Shown here: positions 8,234 to 15,225 of the stretch, one piece after another
How positions within the stretch are numbered: the first letter of the stretch is position 1
Layout of the letters: every line of letters starts with the position of its first letter
Assembly (NCBI GenBank): GCA_037134755.1
Contig: JBAXLO010000041.1
Span: forward strand, 1-27,016
Reading direction: 5' to 3'
Source of the DNA: JBAXLO01 sp037134755
GTDB lineage: Bacteria > Bacteroidota > Bacteroidia > Bacteroidales > JACABE01
DNA length: 27,016 bases
Notes under the pieces: model-generated
What the model saw: the letters and a program-made list of their open reading frames with translations, nothing else
Told to the model about the DNA's origin: nothing
Database searches by the model: none
Program-made: the position numbers and the translations under genes

Positions 8234-8740
8234 TTAGTTCTTAAACTCTTTTAAAGTAGTCATTAGTTTTTTACGACTGAAGAATATTCTGCTTTTTACT
8301 GTACCTATTGATAACTCTAACTCTTCTGCAATCTCTTTATATTTATATCCGGCATTATGCATTTCAAATGGAACGCGATGATCTGTTTCTAATTTATTAA
8401 TTCCATTTTGCATTTCCTTTATGAATATTTCAGATTCTGGAGAACCTAAATTAGATTTCCGAGGAATATTCAGAAAATATAAATCTTCTGTATTATCTAT
8501 GATTGTATTAGCTTTAGCGTTTCTTCTATAATTATTTATAAAAGTATTTTTCATTATTGTATAAGTCCACGCTTTGAGGTTAGTATTAGTTTCAAACTTG
8601 TCTTTATATGTAATTGCCTTGACATATGTGTCTTGAACTAAATCTTTGGCGTCTTCTTTATTCATCGTTAATGAATATGCAAAATACTCGAGGCTATCTT
8701 TTAAACCTAGTAAGCTATGATTGAATTCTATTGCTGTCAT
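8234..8740 (-). CDS. ECF (group 4) RNA polymerase sigma factor
   Basis: A 168-aa protein of typical ECF length. Region 2 covers about residues 12-75, with DLVQDTYVKA (33-42, core binding) and AWTYTIMKNTFINNYRR (57-73, -10 recognition). Region 4 covers about 112-160, with YKEIAEELELSIGTVKSRI as the helix-turn-helix and FFSRKKL following. It redirects RNA polymerase to a specific promoter set that cannot be predicted here. No anti-sigma factor gene is adjacent. The gene has its own -7/-33 promoter (8775-8806) and terminator, and lies downstream of a MerR-type regulator on the same strand, from which a terminator separates it. MerR plus ECF pairs are, as I recall, common near carotenoid genes in Flavobacteriia; none are seen here. 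Confidence 0.93.
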   Translation of the reverse strand: MTAIEFNHSLLGLKDSLEYFAYSLTMNKEDAKDLVQDTYVKAITYKDKFETNTNLKAWTYTIMKNTFINNYRRNAKANTIIDNTEDLYFLNIPRKSNLGSPESEIFIKEMQNGINKLETDHRVPFEMHNAGYKYKEIAEELELSIGTVKSRIFFSRKKLMTTLKEFKN

Positions 8741-8774
8741 ATAATTAAAATTTATTTGTTTAAAAATCGTTTAA

Positions 8775-8806
8775 CAAAAGTACTGCTAAAACTAAACAAA
8801 AACAAA
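8775..8806 (-). promoter_or_regulatory. Bacteroidota promoter of the ECF sigma gene
   Basis: On the minus strand, TTTG (8806-8803), a 20-nt spacer and TACTTTTG (8782-8775) match the -33 TTTG / -7 TAnnTTTG consensus, 35 nt before the ATG at 8740. Confidence 0.6.
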
Positions 8807-8930
8807 TTTATTTTAATATATTATGTTAATTATAGTTAAAACGCTCGTAATAGTATTGTAATTGAGTATTTTAAAAATTGAATTAAAATTAAGCTTCTGT
8901 AATCCAAAAGTGGTATTTTATTAAACAAAA

Positions 8931-8956
8931 AAAATCAACCTCGTAAGGTTGATTTT
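8931..8956 (-). terminator. Terminator of the MerR-family gene
   Basis: A perfect 11-bp stem (aaaatcaacct/aggttgatttt) with a cgta loop is followed on the minus strand by a T-rich tract (ttttgttt). It lies 24 nt past the MerR gene stop codon, so the sigma gene downstream is transcribed separately. Confidence 0.85.
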
Positions 8957-8979
8957 AAATCATTTAAGTATTAAAATAC

Positions 8980-9858
8980 TTATATAGACATTTTGTCTTT
9001 AAATTCTTGAATTGATGTTACTTTAACAACATTATCAGGTAAAGCAAGAGTATATTGTTGGATTTGTCTGCCTGCAACAAATATTGATTGATTTGGAAAT
9101 TGAGATGATATCTTATTTAGGAAAGATTTCATTTCTGTATTCGAATATGCTTTATTTACACAAGTAAATAAAAAATCCGGAGATTTAAAATTAGTTATTT
9201 CTGATAAATCTTCAAATGGTATTGATTGTCCTAAATAAATAATTTTATGGCCGGCTTTACTTAATACATAACGATAAAATAAAAGTTCTATTTCGTGGTA
9301 TTCTCCTCTTGGAAGGAACATCATTACTAATTTTGAATTTTTATTATGCTGGCTGTAGATACCATCTATTGCTACTAATAATTTCTGTCGTAAAATGTTT
9401 AAAACAAAACATTCATGAGCAGTGTTGATATTACCAGTTTGCCATAATAAGCCAAGACGATCTAAGAATGGAAACAAAACCTCAATAATAGTATTCTCAA
9501 AGCCTCTATTTATAGAAGCATTCGAAAGTATATTTTGAAATTTATTATCATCCAGCTCTGTCATAGCTAAAATAAGTTGATCAATTTTAGTATCGCCTGT
9601 AGATACTCTTTGAAAAACATCGATGATTTTTTCATTTAATTCCTCATTAGACAATCCGGCTAAATGTGAAATCTTTAGTCCCATTCTACCTAAAGCAGCA
9701 ATGTTCATAATTTTATGAAGATCTCTGTCGGTATAAAACCGAATATTAGTAGATGTTCTGTGAGGAGTTACTACCTGATATCTTAATTCCCAGATACGAA
9801 TAGTATGGGCTTTTATGCCAGATAGTTTCTCAAGATCTTTTATTGAATATTGGATCAT
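8980..9858 (-). CDS. MerR-family regulator with B12-binding-like domain (CarH/LitR type)
   Basis: A 292-aa protein counted from MIQYSIKDLEKL; the frame runs open to an ATG at 9918, but the extra 20 residues precede the normal MerR start. The winged-helix domain (1-70) contains YSIKDLEKLSGIKAHTIRIWE and the RFYTDRDLHKI wing. Residues about 90-165 resemble the cap helices of methionine-synthase-type B12 domains (W139, TGNINTAHECF), and about 172-292 a Rossmann-type B12-binding fold (LVMMFLPRGEYHEIEL, then GHKIIYLGQSIP). In CarH/LitR, adenosylcobalamin serves as a light sensor. Here the cap EH pair reads E149-C150, and the ExHxxG-like motif has E186 and H188 but Glu191 in place of Gly, so cofactor binding is uncertain. 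The gene diverges from radC. Targets may include its own promoter and the adjacent ECF sigma gene (inference). Confidence 0.85.
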   Translation of the reverse strand: MIQYSIKDLEKLSGIKAHTIRIWELRYQVVTPHRTSTNIRFYTDRDLHKIMNIAALGRMGLKISHLAGLSNEELNEKIIDVFQRVSTGDTKIDQLILAMTELDDNKFQNILSNASINRGFENTIIEVLFPFLDRLGLLWQTGNINTAHECFVLNILRQKLLVAIDGIYSQHNKNSKLVMMFLPRGEYHEIELLFYRYVLSKAGHKIIYLGQSIPFEDLSEITNFKSPDFLFTCVNKAYSNTEMKSFLNKISSQFPNQSIFVAGRQIQQYTLALPDNVVKVTSIQEFKDKMSI

Positions 9859-9946
9859 TTTTTTATTGTTCTTAATAACAAAGTAAAGAACAAAATATTT
9901 TAAAAATTGTTTCATCATATTTAATAAATACTTCCTTTATTGTTTA

Positions 9947-9965
9947 ATTTAGAATCATTCTAAAT
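9947..9965. promoter_or_regulatory. 19-bp perfect dyad, candidate operator
   Basis: atttagaat and attctaaat form a perfect 9-bp inverted repeat around a single c (9956). It lies about 90 nt upstream of the MerR start, in the spacer shared with radC. Dyads of about this size are bound by MerR-family dimers, so autoregulation is a reasonable guess. Nothing in the sequence proves binding. Confidence 0.4.
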
Positions 9966-10114
9966 AAGTAATATCCTTATTAATCTTGCATTATTAGCTG
10001 TTTAATGTGAATATATTTTATCTTTAAACAATATTTAAATCGAATAATTTAAAAATAAAAAAAAATTCTCTATACTATATTATATAATACGCTAACTTCG
10101 CTGAAAATTTCAAA

Positions 10115-10816
10115 ATGGAAACATATACGAATAAAATTTCGATTAAAAATTGGGCTGAAGACGATAGACCAAGAGAAAAGATGCAGTTAAAAGGCAAGAA
10201 TTCACTGAGCGATGCTGAATTGATAGCTATTTTGATTGGCTCGGGAAATAGAAATGAATCTGCTGTGGAACTCTCCAAAAGAATCCTTGGAACAGTTAAT
10301 GATAATTTAATTGAATTATCAAAATTATCAATTAATGATTTGGTGAAGAATTTTAAAGGGATTGGCGAGGCTAAAGCAATTAGCATTATTGCTGCTCTGG
10401 AGCTTGGCAAACGCAGAAGGAGTTCTGAAATTATTATTAAAGAAAAAATATCTACAAGCAAAGATTCTTTCGAGTTATTACATGCTTTGGTTAGCGATAG
10501 CCAATACGAGGAGTTTTGGATTGTTTTGCTAAATAAAGCTCACAAAATAATTAAAACATTAAATATAAGCGAAGGGGGGATAGCAGGCACTGTTGCTGAT
10601 CCTAAAAAAATTTATAAAATAGCACTCGAAAACAATGCTTGTTCTATAATATTGTGCCATAATCATCCTTCAGGAAATATTAAACCCAGTGATAATGATA
10701 TCAGGCTTACCAAAAAGCTGAAAGATGCAGGTGCTATGCTGGATATTCAGGTGATTGATCATATTATTATTGGTGATGATACTTATTATAGTTTTGCTGA
10801 TGAAGGGATTTTATAA
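10115..10816 (+). CDS. radC: RadC family JAMM/MPN+ domain protein
   Basis: A 233-aa protein of normal RadC length. The N-terminal part has RPREKMQLKGKNSLSDAELIAILIGSG and a helix-hairpin-helix around LVKNFKGIGEAKAISIIAALELGKR (about 76-100). The C-terminal JAMM domain has the likely catalytic Glu in SQYEEFW (132 or 133) and the metal motif CHNHPSGNIKPSDND (His182, His184, Asp195), all intact. RadC was first linked to DNA repair, but that role is disputed and its substrate is unknown. It stands alone, divergent from the MerR gene. Confidence 0.95.
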   Translation: METYTNKISIKNWAEDDRPREKMQLKGKNSLSDAELIAILIGSGNRNESAVELSKRILGTVNDNLIELSKLSINDLVKNFKGIGEAKAISIIAALELGKRRRSSEIIIKEKISTSKDSFELLHALVSDSQYEEFWIVLLNKAHKIIKTLNISEGGIAGTVADPKKIYKIALENNACSIILCHNHPSGNIKPSDNDIRLTKKLKDAGAMLDIQVIDHIIIGDDTYYSFADEGIL

Positions 10817-10942
10817 GAAGAAGTGCCGATAAATTTAGCACATCAAAATCATAAAAATATAGCTTAAGCAGATTATAAATCGAACATTTCTTTAAGTTTA
10901 CTCATATATTATATAATAGGAGTGTTTTTTAAAGAAAATTGA

Positions 10943-10972
10943 TTTGGGTGTTATAAATTATTTCTACATTTG
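10943..10972 (+). promoter_or_regulatory. Bacteroidota promoter of the 221-aa lipoprotein gene
   Basis: TTTG (10943-10946), an 18-nt spacer and TACATTTG (10965-10972) match -33 TTTG / -7 TAnnTTTG, 21 nt before the ATG at 10994. Confidence 0.65.
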
Positions 10973-10993
10973 TAAATTAAAACAAATACAGAT

Positions 10994-11659
10994 ATGAAAA
11001 CAATTACAATATCAAAATTATTGCACATCACAGTCATGTTAACATTTCTTCTTCCATTTTTTTATACCGGTTGTGGTGCTGTTAAGAATGAAGGACCTTT
11101 TAAAGATTCTGACACCAAAGTTAAGACATCGTCAAAAGAGGGGAATTTAAAAGACTCAAATAAAATAATTAATTCAACTCATACCTCAAGAATCGTAGCA
11201 AATACTTCTGCATCTAAAGATTCTACTTTATATAAAAAAAAAACTAACGCTAATAGTACGGATTCAATAAATCAGAAGAAGGATAAAAATGATGAACAAT
11301 TATGTGATAAACTTGTAGAAAAGATTCCGGCACTTGCCATCATTTTAATCCCTTCCTATAAAACATATTCAGGACTTGGGACATTGATTAATTTGTTAGC
11401 TTTCATTAGCTGGTTTTCAATATTTATTTCATTCCTATTTCTATTATTAGGAATCACAATAAAAATTCTTGAACCCAATTCAATAAAAATTATAGTAATT
11501 ATAGACATCCTAATTTTAATCGGAATTTTAATTTCTAAAAGCCCAAGTTGGAACAGCGAACGTCTATGGGGACTCTGGGTATGTGTAGTTACAACTTCTA
11601 TCCTACTAGCTTATGACAGTTTTATGTTATTAAATAAACCTGATAAGGAATTATTATAA
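10994..11659 (+). CDS. Unknown lipoprotein with C-terminal membrane helices
   Basis: A 221-aa protein I do not recognise. An N-terminal hydrophobic segment ends in YTGC (Cys27), a plausible but not ideal lipobox. Residues about 28-105 are Ser/Thr/Lys/Asn-rich, low in complexity and probably disordered. The C-terminal half is strongly hydrophobic, with likely helices at about 108-121, 127-155, 163-181 and 190-211, so it probably sits in the inner membrane. Lipid modification with several membrane helices is unusual, so Cys27 may not be modified. It has its own well-formed promoter and is followed by decayed DNA. No function can be offered. Confidence 0.7.
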   Translation: MKTITISKLLHITVMLTFLLPFFYTGCGAVKNEGPFKDSDTKVKTSSKEGNLKDSNKIINSTHTSRIVANTSASKDSTLYKKKTNANSTDSINQKKDKNDEQLCDKLVEKIPALAIILIPSYKTYSGLGTLINLLAFISWFSIFISFLFLLLGITIKILEPNSIKIIVIIDILILIGILISKSPSWNSERLWGLWVCVVTTSILLAYDSFMLLNKPDKELL

Positions 11660-11680
11660 AGCTATAAATTTAAAAAATAC

Positions 11681-12115
11681 TTACTCAGCTTTTATTAACA
11701 GAAAACTGTTATTTAGATTTGGCAATTTATCAAATATCTCTTTTACACTCTTTGTTTTATCAAGAGTTATCACATTATTTGTAGTTGCAAAATAACTAAC
11801 TAATTTTATTGAAGTCGGGCTTACTTGTTCGGCACTTATAATAAGCTCGCCAAAATTATTTTTAAAATTAGCCGTGTCCAGATTATTTATCAGTATTGAT
11901 TCTTATTCTTTTACAAATTTCCTCACCACTGTTTCTTTATCTGAGCTTAGCTTTAAGATATAAACCCCATTCGCGAAAGCGGAAATATTTATAGTAGCTT
12001 TCTTATTAATATATATTGTATAAACGGTTTGCCCGATAAGATTTATTATCTCTAATGTTTGTTCTGTATTAAGGTTTGTTTCTATGGTAAGATTTTCTTA
12101 AGTGGGATTGGGGTA
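11681..12115 (-). pseudogene. Decayed T9SS cargo gene remnant (sorting domain plus downstream fragment)
   Basis: On the minus strand the frame reads GYPNPT, then an in-frame TAA (12097 region), then ENLTIETNLNTEQTLEIINL, IGQTVYTIYINKKATINISA, FANGVYILKLSSDKETVVRK, FVKE and TAA at 11903. This is an unmistakable type A T9SS sorting domain broken by a stop right after its opening YPNP motif. The body upstream is missing. In the same frame after the second stop, a further 73 codons stay open to TAA at 11681 and look protein-like (LDTANFKNNFGELIISAEQV ... SVKEIFDKLPNLNNSFLLIK), but there is no start codon. The whole segment is best read as wreckage of one or two secreted-protein genes. Confidence 0.75.
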
Positions 12116-12130
12116 CCCTTTTCTTAACAC

Positions 12131-12268
12131 AGTCGTTCAGCTTTTGCTATAGTTTTAAATCAAGATACCACTAAAAATCCGGTGGATGCTTTCATTTATA
12201 ATATTAATAAGACATCTTATAATGTTTATGCCTTAGGTAAAACTGATGGTATAAGCAAAAATCCGCTG
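12131..12268 (+). pseudogene. Possible coding fragment before the 84-bp array
   Basis: The plus-strand frame reads SAFAIVLNQDTTKNPVDAFI, then YNINKTSYNVYALGKTDGIS and KNPLG, and runs straight into the 84-bp repeats. A GTG at 12182 could start a 124-aa product ending at 12556. Composition looks protein-like up to 12268, but there is no ribosome-loading or promoter signal and no recognisable family, so this is probably a gene remnant into which repeats expanded. It could also be chance. Confidence 0.3.
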
Positions 12269-12511
12269 GGTGCCTTTCCACCACTGTGGAACAAGACCCA
12301 CGGAGTAATTTGCCTTATTCCTTCGCCACGGAACAAGACCCAAAAGCTTTTTGGTGTCTTTCCACCACCGTGGAACAAGACCCACGGAGTAATTTGCCTT
12401 ATTCCTTCGCTAAGGAATACGACCCAAAAGCTTTTTGGTGCCTTTCCACCACCATGGAATAAGACCCACGGAGTAATTTGCCTTATTCCTTCGCCACGGA
12501 ACATGACCCAG
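12269..12511. repeat. 84-bp tandem repeat, 2.9 copies
   Basis: Units lie at 12269-12352, 12353-12436 and 12437-12511 (last one truncated) and differ at only a few positions. The unit length is 28 codons and is free of stops in one frame on each strand (plus: FPPPWNKTHGVICLIPS; minus: GIRQITPWVLFHGGGK). Each unit carries two copies of a 13-nt core (ggaacaagaccca) and a small inverted repeat ccgtgg/ccacgg. Confidence 0.9.
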
Positions 12512-12556
12512 AGAAATAATTATTCCATTTACAAACTAGATATCACAATATATTAG

Positions 12557-12843
12557 CATTTTACATAATTCTAAAAATTAATAATAACCATAAATAAAAT
12601 AATACAAATAATATGAAAAATATACCAAACGATTTAAACAATATGATTCTCTAGAAAATGTCATGTATAATAATATTTTTAGATCTCGATCTATTTTTAA
12701 AATCGACGCATTAAAAATGAGAATGATAAGATAATAAGATATATGGGACAAGTTAGTAAATCAATATATTATTATGAATGAATTATAACAAATAATAACA
12801 ATAGAAGACTTCAACCGAGTTATAAATCTAATAGGCTTTAATA
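12557..12843. other. AT-rich intergenic stretch without recognised gene
   Basis: Very AT-rich sequence with no open frame of useful length, no tRNA-like fold and no convincing promoter. A short frame from the ATG at 12613 is stopped after 13 codons and then continues, which could be debris. The small palindrome agatctcgatct lies near 12680. Confidence 0.6.
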
Positions 12844-12870
12844 CCTGACCCCGTATAATACGAGGTCAGG
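12844..12870 (+). terminator. Hairpin before the repeat array, possible terminator
   Basis: cctgacc and ggtcagg form a 7-bp stem extended by two pairs after one mismatch (8-base inner loop region), followed by aaagattgtttt. The T tract is broken and no gene ends nearby, so its function as a terminator is doubtful. Confidence 0.35.
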
Positions 12871-12880
12871 AAAGATTGTT

Positions 12881-13267
12881 TTCCTAAAAGCCTAAAAGCC
12901 TAAACCCCTAATAGCCCTGTCTTCAACTTTAGGCATTTCAAACTCCAAACTTTAGGCACTATTTATTTCCTAAAAGCCTAAACCCCTAATAGCCCTGTCT
13001 TCAACTTTAGGCATTTCAAACTTCAAACTTTAGGCACTATTTATTTCCTAATAGCCTAATAGCCTAAACCCCTAAAAACCCTGTATTCAACTTTAGGCAT
13101 TTCAAACTTCAAACTTTAGGCACTATTTATTTCCTAAAAGTCTAAGAGCCTAATCAGCTAAAAGCCTTGTCTTACAATTTTAGGCATTTCAAACTTCAAA
13201 CTTTAGGCACTATTTTTTTCCTAATAGTCTAAAAGCCTAAAAGCCTTTTACAATTATAGGCATTTTA
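12881..13267. repeat. Nested tandem repeat array, units of 78-87 bp, five copies
   Basis: Units begin with ttccta at 12881, 12967, 13045, 13131 and 13218 (lengths 86, 78, 86, 87 and a truncated last). Each has a head of one to three 8-bp cctaaaag/cctaatag blocks and a conserved body (ttcaactttaggcatttc, then aaacttcaaactttaggcac). The 8-bp difference between units equals one head block. Heads contain gcctaaa and bodies tttaggc, so each unit can fold into a hairpin. No open frame crosses it. Confidence 0.92.
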
Positions 13268-13276
13268 AATGCTTCA

Positions 13277-13307
13277 TTCATAATTCATAATTCATAATTC
13301 ATAATTC
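13277..13307. repeat. 7-bp satellite (ttcataa), four units
   Basis: Four perfect copies of ttcataa (13277-13304) plus ttc, directly upstream of the serS promoter. It is a one-base variant of the cgtaatt satellite at 26427-26454. Confidence 0.9.
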
Positions 13308-13332
13308 TTTACCCACATTAGGAATAATTGCT

Positions 13333-13340
13333 TAATTTTG
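13333..13340 (+). promoter_or_regulatory. -7 box (TAATTTTG) of the serS operon
   Basis: TAATTTTG fits TAnnTTTG, 16 nt before the serS ATG. The upstream -33 element is poor (TTTA at 13308-13311, 21-nt spacer). Confidence 0.5.
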
Positions 13341-13356
13341 CACAAAAATTATACAG

Positions 13357-14628
13357 ATGTTACAGTTAAATTATATAAGAGAAAATACACAAGAAGTTAT
13401 CGACAGATTAGCTGTTAAGAATTTCAAAGCAGAAGCGATTATTGCTAATGTACTTGATTTAGATACCCAGAGACGCGAAGCACAAAAGCTATTGGATGCT
13501 AACCTTGCCGAAGCTAACAATCTGGCTAAGGAGATTGGCATATTATTTAAATCGGGCAAACAAGCCGAAGCTAACGAACTAAAGGCAAGAACTGCTGAAC
13601 TAAAGAATCAGGCTAAAGAATTGTCGGAAACTCATGATAAAATTGAGAATGATTTAAATCAATTGTTGGTTCAGATACCTAACCTTCCACACTCGTCAGT
13701 GCCAGTTGGCAAATCTGCTGAACATAACCAGAACATACATCAGGAAGGAATACTACCCGAAGAAGGTTCAAAACCTGTGCCACATTGGGAGTTGTGTGCT
13801 AAGTATAATATTATAGACTTTGAGCTTGGTAACAAGATAACCGGTGCAGGATTTCCTGTTTACAAAGGCAAAGGAGCAAGATTGCAACGTGCATTGATTA
13901 ATTTCTTTTTAGATAATGCAACATCTCAGGGATATTTGGAAATACAACCACCATTGATGGTGAACGAAGCTTCGGGATATGGTACCGGACAGCTTCCTGA
14001 TAAAGAAGGACAAATGTATCATGCAACGGTAGATAATCTATATTTGATACCTACTGCTGAGGTTCCTGTAACTAATATTTACAGAGACGTTATCCTAAAC
14101 GAAAAAGATTTCCCTGTAAAGAATACAGCCTATTCAGCATGTTTCCGTCGCGAAGCAGGTTCTTATGGTAAGGATGTAAGAGGATTAAATCGTTTGCATC
14201 AGTTTGATAAAGTGGAGATCGTACAAATACAACATCCTGACAACTCTTACGCAACATTAGAAGAGATGAAAGAGTATGTGGCTTCTATCTTAAGAAAGCT
14301 TGAGCTACCTTTCCGTATCTTAAGGCTTTGCGGTGGTGATATGAGTTTTACTTCAGCTTTAACTTATGATTTCGAAGTGTATTCGGCTGCTCAAAAAATG
14401 TGGCTCGAAGTAAGTTCTGTTTCCAATTTCGAAACTTATCAGGCAAACAGAATGAAGCTACGTTTTAAAGATAAAGAAGGAAAAACAAGATTGGCTCACA
14501 CACTAAATGGGAGTGCTTTAGCGTTACCTCGTATAGTGGCTGCATTGTTGGAGAACAATCAAACTGCCGATGGCATCGTTATTCCAAAAGTGCTGGCTGC
14601 TTATACAGGCTTTAATATTATTGATTAA
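13357..14628 (+). CDS. serS: Seryl-tRNA synthetase
   Basis: A 423-aa class II aminoacyl-tRNA synthetase of normal length that charges tRNA-Ser with serine. The N-terminal part (about 1-105) is the long coiled-coil tRNA-binding arm. The catalytic domain shows TAEVP (233-237), motif 2 FRREAGSYGKDVRGLNRLHQF (from 263), the DMSFTSALTYDFEVYSAAQ segment (328-346) and motif 3 NGSALALPR (384-392), all intact. It is first in a plus-strand operon with a small lipoprotein gene 4 nt downstream, a TPR gene and rsmA. The start is the first ATG after a -7 box. Confidence 0.98.
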   Translation: MLQLNYIRENTQEVIDRLAVKNFKAEAIIANVLDLDTQRREAQKLLDANLAEANNLAKEIGILFKSGKQAEANELKARTAELKNQAKELSETHDKIENDLNQLLVQIPNLPHSSVPVGKSAEHNQNIHQEGILPEEGSKPVPHWELCAKYNIIDFELGNKITGAGFPVYKGKGARLQRALINFFLDNATSQGYLEIQPPLMVNEASGYGTGQLPDKEGQMYHATVDNLYLIPTAEVPVTNIYRDVILNEKDFPVKNTAYSACFRREAGSYGKDVRGLNRLHQFDKVEIVQIQHPDNSYATLEEMKEYVASILRKLELPFRILRLCGGDMSFTSALTYDFEVYSAAQKMWLEVSSVSNFETYQANRMKLRFKDKEGKTRLAHTLNGSALALPRIVAALLENNQTADGIVIPKVLAAYTGFNIID

Positions 14629-14632
14629 TATA

Positions 14633-15211
14633 ATGAAAAAGATTCTTTCTATCGTCTTTATTATAAGTGTAATTGGATTGCTGCTAACTACAAGTTGCAA
14701 GCATAAAGATAACACGCAATATAAGTTGGCGCAGATTGATTCTCTTACTTTAATATTGGATAAAACCGAGTTGATGCTTACTGAGCTTAACGATGATAGT
14801 ATAAAAGCTATGATGAATGATACTCATTTAATGCATGATGTATTGTTGTCGGTTAGTAAAACTAAGTTGAAGACTCTGGAGATCTCAGATAATAATCAAT
14901 TGGATAGTATTGACAAGCAGTTTAAAGAATATATTGAAATTCACACAAAGAACTTAGAGGAATTCAAATACTCGCGTAAGCAGCTAACTGATCTTAAATA
15001 TGATTTAGAACAGCACAATGTTAACGAAAAAAAGTTTGATGAATATTATCAAACAGAAAACACTTCCGTTAATAATCTGTTTAATATCGTCAGTTCATCA
15101 CTTGACAAAGTAAAACAAAACATTGAAAAGTATAAGCTGATGAATCCTACGATTAAAAAGTTAATGTTCGAGAATAAGTTTAAGATTAATAAGGAAAATA
15201 CCGTTAAATAG
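14633..15211 (+). CDS. Small coiled-coil lipoprotein of unknown function
   Basis: A 192-aa protein counted from MKKILSIVFI, 4 nt after the serS stop; an ATG at 14570 in the same frame lies inside serS and before the signal peptide, so it is not used. The signal helix ends in LLTTSC with Cys22 as the likely lipidated residue, followed by KHKDN. The mature part is almost entirely charged alpha-helix with heptad-like spacing (QLDSIDKQFKEYIEIHTKNL, then KYDLEQHNVNEKKF), so a coiled coil is likely. Inner- or outer-membrane anchoring cannot be decided. It sits between serS and a TPR gene in a compact operon. I do not recognise the family. Confidence 0.8.
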   Translation: MKKILSIVFIISVIGLLLTTSCKHKDNTQYKLAQIDSLTLILDKTELMLTELNDDSIKAMMNDTHLMHDVLLSVSKTKLKTLEISDNNQLDSIDKQFKEYIEIHTKNLEEFKYSRKQLTDLKYDLEQHNVNEKKFDEYYQTENTSVNNLFNIVSSSLDKVKQNIEKYKLMNPTIKKLMFENKFKINKENTVK

Positions 15212-15225
15212 TTTATCAAATAAAT

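Noticed and set aside
9859..9918. Twenty-residue N-terminal extension of the MerR gene
   Set aside because: The extension is hydrophobic and precedes the normal MerR start MIQYSIKDLEKL.
10093..10100. radC -7 box taacttcg
   Set aside because: It has one mismatch in the conserved TTTG and no -33 element, so it is too weak to call.
12182..12556. 124-aa plus-strand gene and the opposing 92-aa minus-strand gene
   Set aside because: Both are open mainly because an 84-bp repeat of 28 codons is free of stops. There is no ribosome-loading or promoter signal, so no intact gene is claimed.
12613..12720. Short frame MKNIPNDLNNMIL and continuation
   Set aside because: It is stopped after 13 codons and resembles no family; probably chance or debris.
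12881..13267. Repeat array as a CRISPR locus
   Set aside because: Units are contiguous tandem copies without unique spacers, and there are no cas genes in the window.
14570..14632. Earlier start for the small lipoprotein, inside serS
   Set aside because: It would put 21 residues before a complete signal peptide that starts with its own ATG 4 nt after serS.
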